A stretch of DNA of 64,000 nucleotides from Sphingomonas adhaesiva (GTDB lineage Bacteria; Pseudomonadota; Alphaproteobacteria; Sphingomonadales; Sphingomonadaceae). The notes beneath the pieces were generated by a model that was not told where the DNA came from, ran no database searches, and saw only the letters and a list, made by a program, of their open reading frames with translations. Within the stretch, counting starts at the first letter, position 1, and each line of letters opens with the position of its first letter. The position numbers were made by a program, and so were the translations under genes. Positions 7,939 to 19,427 of this stretch are shown in pieces. Where the stretch lies: contig NZ_NWVC01000001.1 in the NCBI RefSeq assembly GCF_002374855.1, positions 496,001 to 560,000 of the forward strand, written 5' to 3'.

Positions 7939-9789
7939 TCAGAAGGATTCCCAGTCGTCCTGCGCCGCGACGGCGGCCGCGGCGCCGCCACGCGGGCGTG
8001 CCGCCGCGGCGATCCGCGGGCCGGCCTGCGCCACGCGCGCCTGCAACTGGTGGACGGGCGCTGACGACACCGCCCCGCCGCGCTGATCCAGTCGGAACCG
8101 CGCGATCTGCTGCGCCATGTTCTGCGTTTCCGACGCCAGGCTGCGCGCGGCGGCGGTCGCTTCCTCGACCATCGCGGCGTTCTGCTGCGTCACGCCGTCC
8201 ATCTCGGACACGGCGGTGTTGATCTGCTGCAACCCGACCGACTGCTGCTCCGCCGCAGCGGCGATGTCGGACACCAGCGTGTTGATCTCGACGATCCGCG
8301 CGTTGATGCTGGTCAGCGCCTCGCCCGCCTGACCGACCAGCGCCACCCCGGCATTGACCTGCTCGCCGGACGCGGTGATCTTCACCTTCACGTCCTTGGC
8401 CGCATCCGCCGACCGCTGCGCCAGCGCGCGCACCTCGCTGGCGACCACCGCGAAGCCCTTGCCCGCGTCGCCGGCGCGCGCGGCCTCGACCCCGGCATTG
8501 AGCGCCAACAGGTTGGTCTGGAACGCGATGCCGTCGATCACCGCGATGATCTCGCTGATCTCGGCCGAGGAACGCTCGATGCCGTTCATCGCCTCGACCG
8601 CGCGCTTGACGACCTCGCCGGAACGCTCGGCATCGTTGTGGGTCGTCGCCACCACGTCATTGGCGCGATGCGCGTTCTGGGCGGTTTCGCGCACGGTCGT
8701 CGAAATCTCGTGCATGGCCGCTGCGGTCTCTTCCAGGCTCGCAGCCTGCTGCTCGGTACGGCGCGACAGATCGTCGGATGCCTGGCGAATATCGCTGGCG
8801 CCGTTGGTGATCCCCTGCGCGCTTTCCGTCACCGCGCCGAGCGCGGACGACACCGCGTCCATCGCGGCGTTGAAATCGGACTTCAGCTTGGCGAACGGGC
8901 CGACCAGTTCGGCATCGATCCGCGCCGTCAGGTCGCCCTGCGCCAGCGCGGACAGGCCGGTGCCGACGCTGTCGACGATCAGCGTCGTCTGTTCCTCCTT
9001 GGAACGCTCGGCTGCGGCCAGCTGATCGCGGAACGCCGCGATCGACCCGGCCAGCTGCCCCACTTCGTCGCGACGCACGTCGACCGGCACCTGCGCGGTC
9101 AGGTCGCCCGCGGCCAGCCGCCCCATCGTATCGGTCATCGCGCGCAGCGGATGCGCGATCCCGCGCACCAGCGCCGTCAGGATTACGCCGGTCAGGATCA
9201 GGACGGCGATCGCGATCGCGATGCTGATGTTGCGCGACCAGTTGTAGGCGGTTGCCGCCTCATCCAGCGCCTCGTCGCTCAGCTTGACCTGCGTTTCCTG
9301 CATCTGCACCGCCAGTTCGGTGGCGCGATCGAACACCTTCTTGGTGGCCCGGAAACTGTCAAGCGCCGCTTGGTCGTTGTTCTGCTTGCCCAACGCCACC
9401 GTCCGTTGCGACAAGGCGAGGAATGTTTCCCAGGTATCGCGGAAGTTCCGCAGCAGTCCGATGGCCACCGGGTTACGCAGGCTGCGTTCCAGAAAGCGGC
9501 TGCTGCTCTCGACGCGCCCCCCAGCTGCCTTGGCGGCGCGCTCCGCCGCTGCGATATTGGCGGGAACGGTCGACAGAATGACGTTCGCCTCGGCGATTCG
9601 GTAGTCGGAGGTAGCGGTATTGATCGTCGCGATCGCCACCAGGTTGTCGCGGCGAAACCGGCCGAGCTCGTCTGCCGTCTCGTTCAGTTTGCGCAGCGTT
9701 GTCATGGACATCGCCATCATCGCGATCAACGCCAGCAACAGGATGCCGAACGACGCGATCAGCTTTCTCGATACCGTCAAATTCTTCAT
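7939..9789 (-). CDS. Methyl-accepting chemotaxis protein with CheR-docking tail
   Basis: This 616-residue chemoreceptor has an N-terminal membrane segment (about 8-30), a periplasmic four-helix-type sensor, a second membrane segment (about 190-212), HAMP near 212-265, a second HAMP-like [12 protein letters not shown], and a signalling domain whose tip reads [19 protein letters not shown]. The protein ends DWESF, which fits the aromatic-x-x-aromatic tether (E. coli NWETF) that recruits methyltransferase CheR. The ligand is unknown. ATG 9789 is preceded by GGGGAAC; a GTG at 9801 is the alternative. No other chemotaxis gene is adjacent, so it must feed arrays encoded elsewhere. Confidence 0.93.
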   Translation of the reverse strand: MKNLTVSRKLIASFGILLLALIAMMAMSMTTLRKLNETADELGRFRRDNLVAIATINTATSDYRIAEANVILSTVPANIAAAERAAKAAGGRVESSSRFLERSLRNPVAIGLLRNFRDTWETFLALSQRTVALGKQNNDQAALDSFRATKKVFDRATELAVQMQETQVKLSDEALDEAATAYNWSRNISIAIAIAVLILTGVILTALVRGIAHPLRAMTDTMGRLAAGDLTAQVPVDVRRDEVGQLAGSIAAFRDQLAAAERSKEEQTTLIVDSVGTGLSALAQGDLTARIDAELVGPFAKLKSDFNAAMDAVSSALGAVTESAQGITNGASDIRQASDDLSRRTEQQAASLEETAAAMHEISTTVRETAQNAHRANDVVATTHNDAERSGEVVKRAVEAMNGIERSSAEISEIIAVIDGIAFQTNLLALNAGVEAARAGDAGKGFAVVASEVRALAQRSADAAKDVKVKITASGEQVNAGVALVGQAGEALTSINARIVEINTLVSDIAAAAEQQSVGLQQINTAVSEMDGVTQQNAAMVEEATAAARSLASETQNMAQQIARFRLDQRGGAVSSAPVHQLQARVAQAGPRIAAAARPRGGAAAAVAAQDDWESF

Positions 9790-9861
9790 GATGTTCCCCA
9801 CTCCCCCCGGGGCAACACCATCCGTAACGGCAATAAGTTTACCACCGATTAGTGATGTAAA

Positions 9862-10386
9862 TTACAGTCCATCGGCCGAAGTCGCCGGCATCAACAGGTC
9901 CAGCGCGCACTGCGCGGCCTGCAACCGCACGCCGCCGCGGCCGAGATCGCCGAACAGCCGCTTGTCCGCGATCACGTCCGACGGATCGGCGTCGCGCTCC
10001 GCGCGCGCGAACACCACCGTCCCGACCGGCTTCTTCTCGCTGCCGCCGCCCGGACCTGCGACGCCGGTGATCGCGACGGCGACATCGGCGTCGCTTTTCG
10101 CCAGCGCGCCCTGTGCCATGCTCCACGCCACCGCGATGGATACCGCGCCGAACGTGTCCAGCACGTCGCCGCTGACCCCCAGCAGATGCCGCTTGGCATC
10201 GTTGGAATAGGTGACGAAACCGGCCTCGAACACGTCGGAGGAGCCGGGGATCTCGGTCAGCGCCGCCGATACCAGCCCGCCGGTGCAGCTTTCCGCCACC
10301 GCGATGCGGCGCCCCGCCGCACGGTTCGCCTCGATGACGCGGCGCGCGGCATCGACCAGTTCGGGGGGAAGGGTGGTGTCGGTCAC
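9862..10386 (-). CDS. CinA C-terminal-domain protein (nicotinamide-nucleotide amidase type)
   Basis: The 174-residue protein matches the stand-alone C-terminal domain of CinA: AVAESCTGGLVSAALTEIPG, FVTYSNDAKRHLLGV, and AITGVAGPGGGSEKKPVGTV. In E. coli the equivalent PncC deamidates nicotinamide mononucleotide to nicotinate mononucleotide, part of pyridine nucleotide salvage. The N-terminal MoaB-like domain of full CinA is absent, which is common in proteobacteria. Start GTG 10386 overlaps the previous stop as GTGA. It is the last gene of the ispDF operon. Confidence 0.9.
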   Translation of the reverse strand: MTDTTLPPELVDAARRVIEANRAAGRRIAVAESCTGGLVSAALTEIPGSSDVFEAGFVTYSNDAKRHLLGVSGDVLDTFGAVSIAVAWSMAQGALAKSDADVAVAITGVAGPGGGSEKKPVGTVVFARAERDADPSDVIADKRLFGDLGRGGVRLQAAQCALDLLMPATSADGL

Positions 10387-10910
10387 TTCGCCTCCGGGGC
10401 CGGGCATACCGGCAGGTCGGGGATGCGGTTCTGCCGCCCCTTGGCCTTTTCGGCCTTCAGATACTGCAACGTCGCCACGACGATCCCCGCCGTATTGCGC
10501 GCCGGCAGCGGCTCCAGCAAGGTCACCAGCCGGTCCAGCGTCCCGCAATCGGACGGCTGGATGCGCCCGGTGATCTGCGGCGCGAAGATGGAGGTCAGCG
10601 TCGTGCGCGCATAATCGCTCATCAGCAGCAGCTCGACCGCCGGATCGCTCAGCTTCGCGATCGCGGCGCGCGCGGCGGGCCAGGCGCGGTCCGCCTCGGC
10701 ATCGTATTTCGCCAGGAACGCGCCGCTGGACCGGCGCAACAGGCTCGATGCCGGCAGGGCGGAGCACACGCGACCGGCGTCGCGGATGATCTCCGGCAGC
10801 GCGACCAGCGCGATCGACTCGGCATCGGTGGCGCTCAGGCAGCGGGTCTGCGCGGCGGCGGGGCTGGCGACCAGCGACAGCGCGGCCGCGATGGCGAACA
10901 ACGGCCTCAT
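10383..10910 (-). CDS. Secreted hypothetical protein with four cysteines
   Basis: I do not recognise this 175-residue protein. It begins with a clear Sec signal peptide ([20 protein letters not shown], cleavage about residue 21). The mature part is mostly helical and holds four cysteines (in TRCLSA, GRVCSAL, PSDCGTL and the final PVCPAPEAK), enough for two periplasmic disulfides. It lies between ispDF and the cinA-type gene with four-base overlaps on both sides, so it is certainly co-expressed with them, but this gives no functional clue. The dense overlap and the signal peptide make it a real gene. Confidence 0.85.
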   Translation of the reverse strand: MRPLFAIAAALSLVASPAAAQTRCLSATDAESIALVALPEIIRDAGRVCSALPASSLLRRSSGAFLAKYDAEADRAWPAARAAIAKLSDPAVELLLMSDYARTTLTSIFAPQITGRIQPSDCGTLDRLVTLLEPLPARNTAGIVVATLQYLKAEKAKGRQNRIPDLPVCPAPEAK

Positions 10911-12034
10911 GCCGCCAGTCCCGTCGGCAGATTGATCGTCGCCACCGCCTGCGCGGCGATCCCCTCGCCACGGCCGGTGAACCCCAGTCGCTCGGTCGTC
11001 GTCGCCTTCACGCTGACCCGATCGGTCGACAGGCCCAGAAGTTCCGCGATCCGCGCCTGCATCGCCGCGCGGTGCGGTCCGATCTTGGGCGCCTCGCACA
11101 TCAGCGTCAGGTCAACGAAGGTGATCCGCCCGCCCTTCGCCTCGACCAGCCCGCGCGCGTGGCGCAGGAACTGGCCGGATTCGGCGCCGCGCCATTGCGG
11201 ATCGCTGGGCGGGAAATGCGTGCCGATGTCGCCCGCCGCGATCGTGCCCAGCACCGCATCGGTGATCGCATGCAGCGCGACGTCCGCGTCGCTGTGCCCC
11301 GACAGCCCCTGGTGGTGCGGAATGCGCACCCCGCCCAGCCACAACTCCTCGCCATCCTCCAGCCGGTGGACGTCGAAGCCGCTGGCGCTGCGCGTCTCGG
11401 AGCCAACACGTGCCGCCGCGATGGCGAAATCGGCGGGGTAGGTGATCTTCTCCAGCATCGCATCGCCCTCCACCAGCGTCACGTCATGGCCCAGCGCGCG
11501 GACCATCTGCGCATCATCGGTCGCCTCGCCCCCGGTCCACTCCGCATGGGCACGCGCCAGCGTCGCGAACCGGAACGCCTGCGGGGTCTGGACGCGGTGC
11601 AGGCCGTCGCGGGGCACCACTGCGCCGCGCGCGTCGACCAGCGTATCCGCGACCGGCAGCACCGGAACAGCCGCCTCGGCGGTATCCAGCGCCCCCAGAA
11701 CCCGGTCGATGACCGCGTGCGACAGGAACGGGCGCGCCGCATCGTGGATCACGACTCGCTCCGCACCGTGTAGTTTTGCCAGTCCCGCGGCCACCGACTC
11801 GCGCCGCACCGCACCGCCTGCCACCCATTCGGCGCCCGGAACGGCGCTTTTCAGCAGCATTTCGTGCTCCGGCGCGATCACGACCAGCACCTTTTCGATC
11901 GCCGGATGCGTCGCCAGCGCCTCGTAACTCCACGCGATCATCGCGCGGCCCGCCACGTCGGCGAACTGTTTGGGCACGGAACTGCCGCTGCGCGTGCCCG
12001 TCCCGGCGGCGACGATAAGGGCGACTTGGGTCAT
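10907..12034 (-). CDS. ispDF: Bifunctional IspD/IspF isoprenoid enzyme
   Basis: The 375-residue fusion carries two non-consecutive MEP-pathway steps. Residues about 1-210 are IspD (CDP-ME synthase): [19 protein letters not shown] and [12 protein letters not shown]. Residues about 215-375 are IspF (MEcPP synthase): [11 protein letters not shown] and [18 protein letters not shown], which hold the zinc ligands, and [14 protein letters not shown] at the end. The IspDF fusion is frequent in Alphaproteobacteria; the intervening enzyme IspE is encoded elsewhere. The start is ATG 12034. The gene is divergent from dusB over 85 bases. Confidence 0.96.
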   Translation of the reverse strand: MTQVALIVAAGTGTRSGSSVPKQFADVAGRAMIAWSYEALATHPAIEKVLVVIAPEHEMLLKSAVPGAEWVAGGAVRRESVAAGLAKLHGAERVVIHDAARPFLSHAVIDRVLGALDTAEAAVPVLPVADTLVDARGAVVPRDGLHRVQTPQAFRFATLARAHAEWTGGEATDDAQMVRALGHDVTLVEGDAMLEKITYPADFAIAAARVGSETRSASGFDVHRLEDGEELWLGGVRIPHHQGLSGHSDADVALHAITDAVLGTIAAGDIGTHFPPSDPQWRGAESGQFLRHARGLVEAKGGRITFVDLTLMCEAPKIGPHRAAMQARIAELLGLSTDRVSVKATTTERLGFTGRGEGIAAQAVATINLPTGLAA

Positions 12035-12119
12035 CGTGGCGCCGCCTAGCGGTTCCGCACGCGCCTTGCCAGACCCGCTCGCTTCCCCTACCTGCCCGTT
12101 TTTAAGGCAGCTCCCCTCG

Positions 12120-13118
12120 ATGACCGCGCTTTCTCCCATCCAGATCGGCCCCGTGACGATCGACCAGCCGGTCGTGCTGGCGCCCATGACCGGCGTCACC
12201 GACCAGCCGTTCCGCACCCTCGTGCGCCGCTACGGCTCCGGCCTCAACGTCACCGAAATGATCGCCAGCCAGGCCGCGATCCGCGAAACCCGCCAGTCTA
12301 TTCAAAAGGCTGCGTGGCATCTTTCGGAAGAGCCGGTATCCATGCAGCTGGTCGGCTGCACCCCGCATGAGATGGGGGAGGCGGCGAAGCTTGCGCGCGA
12401 CAAGGGCGCCGCGATCATCGACATCAACATGGGCTGCCCGGTGCGCAAGGTGACCAACGGCGACGCCGGCTCCGCGCTGATGCGCGACCTGACGCTTGCC
12501 ACCCCGATCATCCGCGCCGTCGTCGCCGCCGTCGATGCCCCCGTGACGCTCAAGATGCGCATGGGCTGGTGCCACGACAGCCTGAACGCCCCCGAACTCG
12601 CCCGGATCGCGCAGGATCTAGGCGTGCAGATGGTCACCGTCCACGGCCGCACCCGCAACCAGATGTACAAGGGCTCGGCCGACTGGGGTTTCATCCGCCG
12701 GGTCAAGGATGCGGTGTCGATCCCGGTGATCGCCAATGGCGACATTTGCGGGATCGAGGATGCCGAGGCGGCGCTGGCGCAGTCGGGCGCGGACGGCATC
12801 ATGATCGGGCGCGGCGCCTATGGCCGTCCGTGGCTGCTGGCGCAGGTGATGCACTGGCTGGCCACCGGGGAGCGTATGGCGGATCCGTCGTTCGACGAAC
12901 AATATCGCCTGATCGCAGAGCATTACGACATGATGCTCAGCCATTATGGAACGTTTACCGGCGTCAACATGGCGCGCAAGCACATCGGCTGGTACACCAA
13001 GGGCATCCCCGGCTCCGCCGAGTTCCGCAACAAGGTCAACCAGGAACCCGATGCCGATCGCGTGAAGGCGATGCTCGCCGAATTCTACGCGCCCCACCGG
13101 ATGCGGGACGCGGCATGA
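12120..13118 (+). CDS. dusB: tRNA-dihydrouridine synthase (NifR3/DusB family)
   Basis: The 332-residue FMN enzyme reduces uridines in the tRNA D-loop. Typical features: [12 protein letters not shown] at the start, [18 protein letters not shown] with the catalytic cysteine, [21 protein letters not shown] and [13 protein letters not shown] for the flavin phosphate site. Start ATG 12120 is the first codon that gives the family N terminus. The gene opens the classic alphaproteobacterial nifR3-ntrBC block: its stop overlaps ntrB by four bases. NifR3 was named from this linkage, though its activity is in tRNA modification. Confidence 0.95.
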   Translation: MTALSPIQIGPVTIDQPVVLAPMTGVTDQPFRTLVRRYGSGLNVTEMIASQAAIRETRQSIQKAAWHLSEEPVSMQLVGCTPHEMGEAAKLARDKGAAIIDINMGCPVRKVTNGDAGSALMRDLTLATPIIRAVVAAVDAPVTLKMRMGWCHDSLNAPELARIAQDLGVQMVTVHGRTRNQMYKGSADWGFIRRVKDAVSIPVIANGDICGIEDAEAALAQSGADGIMIGRGAYGRPWLLAQVMHWLATGERMADPSFDEQYRLIAEHYDMMLSHYGTFTGVNMARKHIGWYTKGIPGSAEFRNKVNQEPDADRVKAMLAEFYAPHRMRDAA

Positions 13119-14175
13119 TGCTGGCCGCGCGCGGCCCGGACGAGGCGGAGTTGCTCGCCGCGCTGCCCGTTGCCGTCCTCGTGGTCGACCCGGACGATCG
13201 GATCGCGCGCGCCAATGCCGAGTGCGAGACGCTGCTCAACCTGTCAGAGCGCGCGATGATGGGGCATCCGGTCGATACGATCCTAAAACTGCCCGAGGCC
13301 GCGACCCGGCGCGAAGGCCATGCCTTCGCCGCGTTCGATGCCGAGCTGGAGACGATGCGCGGCGTGCGCATGCGCGTGGACGTGATCGAAACCGCCGTCG
13401 TCGAGCATCCGGGCTGGAGAACGATCACGCTCCACAACGCCGCCGCGTCGCGCCGCCTGGGCATCTCCTCCGAACGTGCCGCGGCGGCGCGCTCGGCGGT
13501 CGGGGCGGCGGCGATGCTGGCGCATGAGATCAAGAATCCATTGTCCAGCATTCGCGGCGCGGCGCAGCTGATCGCCGACGGGGCGGCTGCGGACGACCTG
13601 ACGCGGCTGATGATATCGGAGGTCGATCGCATCGCCGCGCTGATCGACCATATGGAGGATTTTACCGACACCCGCCCGCGCGAGACCGCGCCGCTTAACA
13701 TCTACCCGCTGCTGGCGCATGCCCGCGACGTGGCGCTCGCCGGCTTCGCGCGGGGGATCACGATCGAGGAACGCTTCGACCCATCGCTGCCGCAGGTGCT
13801 GGGCAATCGCGACGCGCTGCTCCAGATCATCCTCAACCTGCTCAAGAATGCGGCAGCCGCGCTCGGCGATCGCGGCGAACGGCGGATCACGCTGGCCACC
13901 GCCTATCGCCACGGCATCACGGTTCCGACCGGGAAGGGCGGGGCGCGGGTGGCGCTGCCGATCGAGATCTGCATCATCGACACCGGACCGGGCGCCCCCG
14001 ACGATATCGCCGAACATCTGTTCGACCCCTTCGTGTCGAGCCGGCCGGAGGGCAAGGGACTGGGCCTCGCACTGGTCGACAAGTTGATCCGCGACATGGG
14101 TGGAATCGTTCAATATTCCCGCGAAGGGCAGCCGCATCAGACGGTGTTCCGTTTGCTGCTGCGCCGGGCAAGCGC

Positions 14176-14179
<4 letters not shown>
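13115..14179 (+). CDS. ntrB: Nitrogen regulation histidine kinase NtrB
   Basis: The 354-residue soluble kinase has a PAS domain (about 10-115), then the phosphoacceptor His137 in [15 protein letters not shown], the N box [10 protein letters not shown] and the ATP-lid glycines [13 protein letters not shown]. NtrB phosphorylates NtrC under nitrogen limitation and is switched to phosphatase by PII. Two ATG codons (13115, 13118) are possible; 13115 makes an ATGA overlap with dusB. ntrC follows with a GTGA overlap, so the kinase and its regulator are translationally coupled. Confidence 0.95.
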
Positions 14180-15621
<1,442 letters not shown>

Positions 15622-15670
15622 AGTGCGCAAATATGTGTTCTCGATGCAACAGGGATGTTGTAGCGATGAC

Positions 15671-17923
15671 ATGATGACCGCGGGAGCCGCGCCCCCTTCC
15701 TCGTCGCGTCTGACGCTGCGCCCCGGCGGCTGGCCGGCCGTCACGCCTGTCGTGGAATGGGGTGTGGTCGGCGTCGCGATGGCGGTCGCCACCGGCAGCT
15801 ATTTCGTGGTGAAGGGGGAAGGCGGGGCCGATGGCCTGCTCGCCCCGCCGGTCATCGCGCTGCTGCTGGTCGCCAATCTGGTCGCGGGGATCGCGCTGCT
15901 GATGCTGCTCGGCCGCCGGATCGCGCGCAGCCGCGCGGCACGATCGCCGGTCGGCGGGGAGGGGGTGCTCCACGTCCGCCTCGTCCTGCTGTTCTCGATC
16001 GTCGCGGCGGTGCCCGCGCTGCTGGTCACGATCTTCGCCTCGCTGCTGTTCCAATATGGCGTGCAATTCTGGTATTCCGACCGCTCGCGCGGGATGTTCG
16101 AAAACGCCGCCTCGCTGACGCGCGCGTCCTACGATCAAATCCTCCAGCGGTGGGAGGAGGCGACCATCACGATGGCGGACGATCTGTCCGCCTTCCTGCG
16201 CGAGGAGCCGATCGACGGCGCGGCTTTTCCCAATTTCTTCGGACGGCAGGTCTATTACCGCAGCCTGTCCGAAGGGGCGCTGTTCGCGCTGAACCCGCGC
16301 GGCGGGCTTCAGACGCTGGCGGTCGTCAACCCCTACGAAATCGACATCGCGCGGCAGATCACGCCGCAGGCGATCGCCCGGCTGCGCAAGGACCAGCGCC
16401 GCAGCGACGTTGTCATCACCGGGGATCGGATCCAGGTGTTCACGCGCCTGCCCGGCACGGCCGACGTCTATCTGTACGCCGCACGCGTCACCGATCCGAA
16501 GGAGATGACGACGCAGACGACCCGTGCGGAGGCGGCGTTGCGCAACTATCGCCAGCTTCTGGCAAAGGCGCGCTCGCTCCAGCTGCAGTTTAACGCCGCG
16601 CTGCTGATCGTCTCGCTGCTGATCGTCGCCTTTGCAGTATGGATCGCGCTGGCGGTGGCCGACCGGCTGGTGCGGCCGGTGGGCGAGCTGGTCGACGCGG
16701 CGCGGCGCGTGGAGGACGGCGACCTGTCGGCGCGTGCGCCCGACACGCTTGATCGCGACGAACTGGGCACGCTTACCACCGCGTTTAACAGTATGACCGC
16801 GCGGCTGGAAACGCAGAACAACGCGCTGGTCACCGCCTATGCGCAGCTCGACAACCGCCGCGCACTGATCGAGGCGGTGATGTCGGGGATTTCGGCGGGG
16901 GTCATTTCGGTCGACGGCAACGACCGGACCATCCGCCTCATCAACAGCTCGGCTCAGCTGCTGCTGGGTCTGGAGGCGTCGCCCGTCGGGCGTCCGCTGG
17001 TGGAGGTCGCGCCGGATCTCGCGCCGCTGCTCGACAAGGGTGCGCGCGAGGCGACCGTCCAGCTCAACGTGCAGGGCGAACCGCGCACCTTCGCGCTGCG
17101 CATCGCGCGCGACGGCGGCGGGCCGATCATCACTTTCGACGATATCACGCAGCAGCTGACCGACCAGCGCCGCGCCGCCTGGGCGGACGTGGCGCGCCGG
17201 ATCGCGCATGAGATCAAGAACCCGCTGACCCCGATCCAGCTCGCCGCCGAGCGGCTGCAGCGCCGGTACGGCAGCAAGATCGAGGCGGGCGACACAACCT
17301 TCGCCCGACTGACCGACACGATCGTGCGGCAGGTCGGCGATCTCAGGCGGATGGTCGACGAATTCTCGTCCTTCGCGCGGATGCCCAAGCCGGTGTTCCG
17401 CGAGGAATCGCTGGTCGATGTCGCGCGCCAGACGATGTTCCTGCACGAGGTGGCGCACCCCGGCATCCGTTTCACGCTGGCCCACGACGATCCCGGTCCG
17501 ACACTGGTGTGCGATCGCCGCCAGATCGGCCAGGCGCTGACCAATATCGTCAAGAATGCGGTAGAGGCGGTCGAGGCCGCCGACCGCGGCGAAAGCATCG
17601 TGACGATGACGCTGGCCGAAACCGGCGAGCGCACCGTCATCACCGTCGCCGACAGCGGCGTCGGCCTTCCGGTCGAGCGGGACCGGATCGTCGAACCCTA
17701 TATGACCACCCGCGCCCGTGGCACCGGGCTGGGGCTGGCCATCGTCAAGAAAATCGTCGAGGAGCATTTCGGCACGATGACCTTCACCGACCGTCCGCAG
17801 GGCGGCACCATCGTCACGCTGTCGTTCGACACGGCGCAGCTTCACGCGCTGGCCACGAACGACGCATCGCCTTCCCAAGACGACGATCGCACGATCGCCG
17901 CCCTCACCAGAAACCGGATCTGA
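15671..17923 (+). CDS. ntrY: Membrane histidine kinase NtrY
   Basis: The kinase of the second nitrogen-related pair is about 750 residues long. It has several N-terminal membrane segments (first near AVATGSYFVV, others before the periplasmic part), a second membrane block near LLIVSLLIVAFAVWIALAV, HAMP, a PAS domain, and the kinase core: [15 protein letters not shown] with the phosphoacceptor histidine, NIVKNAVEAV and GTGLGLAIVKKI. NtrY phosphorylates NtrX. The exact start is uncertain: ATG 15671, 15674 and 15644 are all in frame. The gene follows ntrC by about 50 bases and ntrX by only four. Confidence 0.93.
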   Translation: MMTAGAAPPSSSRLTLRPGGWPAVTPVVEWGVVGVAMAVATGSYFVVKGEGGADGLLAPPVIALLLVANLVAGIALLMLLGRRIARSRAARSPVGGEGVLHVRLVLLFSIVAAVPALLVTIFASLLFQYGVQFWYSDRSRGMFENAASLTRASYDQILQRWEEATITMADDLSAFLREEPIDGAAFPNFFGRQVYYRSLSEGALFALNPRGGLQTLAVVNPYEIDIARQITPQAIARLRKDQRRSDVVITGDRIQVFTRLPGTADVYLYAARVTDPKEMTTQTTRAEAALRNYRQLLAKARSLQLQFNAALLIVSLLIVAFAVWIALAVADRLVRPVGELVDAARRVEDGDLSARAPDTLDRDELGTLTTAFNSMTARLETQNNALVTAYAQLDNRRALIEAVMSGISAGVISVDGNDRTIRLINSSAQLLLGLEASPVGRPLVEVAPDLAPLLDKGAREATVQLNVQGEPRTFALRIARDGGGPIITFDDITQQLTDQRRAAWADVARRIAHEIKNPLTPIQLAAERLQRRYGSKIEAGDTTFARLTDTIVRQVGDLRRMVDEFSSFARMPKPVFREESLVDVARQTMFLHEVAHPGIRFTLAHDDPGPTLVCDRRQIGQALTNIVKNAVEAVEAADRGESIVTMTLAETGERTVITVADSGVGLPVERDRIVEPYMTTRARGTGLGLAIVKKIVEEHFGTMTFTDRPQGGTIVTLSFDTAQLHALATNDASPSQDDDRTIAALTRNRI

Positions 17924-17927
17924 CGCC

Positions 17928-19298
17928 ATGCCGATCGACATCCTGGTCGTCGACGACGAACTCGACATTCGCGAACTGGTCGCGGGCGTGCTGGAAGACG
18001 AAGGGTACGATACGCGCACCGCGGGCGACAGCGATTCCGCGCTGGAGGCAATCGCCGCGCGCCGCCCCAGCCTGGTGCTGCTCGACGTCTGGTTGCAGGG
18101 ATCGCGGCTCGACGGGCTGGATCTTCTGGAGGAGATCAAGCGCCGCGATCCGTCAATCCCGGTGCTGGTCATTTCCGGCCACGGGACGCTCGACACCGCG
18201 GTCGCCGCGATCCGCAAGGGCGCGGCCGACTTCATCGAAAAGCCGTTCCAGGCCGAACGGCTGCTGCTGATGGTCGAACGCGCGACCGAAACCGAGCGGC
18301 TGCGCGCCGAGGTGGCATCGCTGCGTGCGGCGGCCGGGCGGGGCACCGACCTGACCGGCAGTTCGACCGCGATCAACGCCGTCCGCGCCACGCTGAAGCG
18401 TGTGGCAGGCACAGGCAGCCGCGTGCTCATCATGGGGCCGGCGGGCGTGGGCAAGGAAGTGGCGGCGCGACTGCTCCATGGCTGGAGCCAGCGCGCGCAC
18501 GCCAATTTCGTCATCGCCAGCACCGCCGGGATGAGCCCCGAGCGCGTCGAGGAAGACCTGTTCGGGATGGAAGAGGGCGGCGACCTCGTCCGCACCGGCC
18601 TGCTGGAACAGGCGCATGGCGGCACGCTGTTCCTGGACGAGATCGCCGACATGCCCGCCGCGACGCAGGCGCGCATCCTGCGCGTCCTGACCGACCAGAG
18701 CTTCACCCGCGTCGGCGGCACGCGCGTGGTAAAGGTCGACGTGCGCGTCGTCTCGGCGACCGCGCGCGACCTGTCGATCGAGATCGCCGAGGGGCGCTTT
18801 CGCGAAGACCTCTACTACCGGCTCAACGTCGTCCCCGTCTCGATCCCGCCGCTGGCGGAGCGGCGCGAGGACATTCCGCCACTGGTCGAGCATTTCGTGG
18901 CGCATTACGCCGCCGAACGCCGCGTGCCGGTACCGGAAATCGCCACCGACGCCCTGGTCGCGCTGCAATCCTACGACTGGCCAGGCAACGTGCGCGAACT
19001 ACGCAACGTGGTGGAGCGGACGATCATCCTGGCGCCCGGCGACCGGATCGGGCGGATCGACTTGGACCTGCTCCCCGGCGAGGTGCTGGGCGGACAGGAT
19101 GGCGGCGCCGGAACCAGTGCGATCATGGGCGCGCCGCTGCGCGAGGCGCGCGAAACGTTCGAGCGGGAGTATCTGCGCGTCCAGATCCGCCGCTTCTCCG
19201 GCAACATCAGCCGCACGGCTAGTTTCATCGGGATGGAACGCTCCGCCTTGCACCGCAAGCTGAAGCTGCTGGGCATCACCGATACGCGCGACGAATAA
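17928..19298 (+). CDS. ntrX: Response regulator NtrX lacking the GAFTGA loop
   Basis: The 456-residue protein has a receiver with Asp53 (LVLLDVWLQGS), a AAA+ domain with Walker A GPAGVGKE, sensor and arginine motifs (TARDLS, REDLYYRLNVVP), and a C-terminal helix-turn-helix (NISRTASFIGMERSALHRKL). At the position of the sigma54-contact loop it reads LFGMEEGGDLVRTG (residues 211-224) rather than GAFTGA. NtrX of several alphaproteobacteria shows the same loss and probably acts without sigma54, partly as a repressor. NtrX has been linked to respiration, nitrogen use and envelope control. The start ATG 17928 is four bases after ntrY. Confidence 0.94.
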   Translation: MPIDILVVDDELDIRELVAGVLEDEGYDTRTAGDSDSALEAIAARRPSLVLLDVWLQGSRLDGLDLLEEIKRRDPSIPVLVISGHGTLDTAVAAIRKGAADFIEKPFQAERLLLMVERATETERLRAEVASLRAAAGRGTDLTGSSTAINAVRATLKRVAGTGSRVLIMGPAGVGKEVAARLLHGWSQRAHANFVIASTAGMSPERVEEDLFGMEEGGDLVRTGLLEQAHGGTLFLDEIADMPAATQARILRVLTDQSFTRVGGTRVVKVDVRVVSATARDLSIEIAEGRFREDLYYRLNVVPVSIPPLAERREDIPPLVEHFVAHYAAERRVPVPEIATDALVALQSYDWPGNVRELRNVVERTIILAPGDRIGRIDLDLLPGEVLGGQDGGAGTSAIMGAPLREARETFEREYLRVQIRRFSGNISRTASFIGMERSALHRKLKLLGITDTRDE

Positions 19299-19427
19299 CG
19301 CCTGCGCGACATCTGGACGCACGGGGCGGGCGCTCCTATTTTCGGCCCGTCGCAACGATGACGCAACCGACGCCGGCAACGGCGCGCCACGCGGGGAACC
19401 TCCCGCCAAAAACAAGGACAGCATTCC

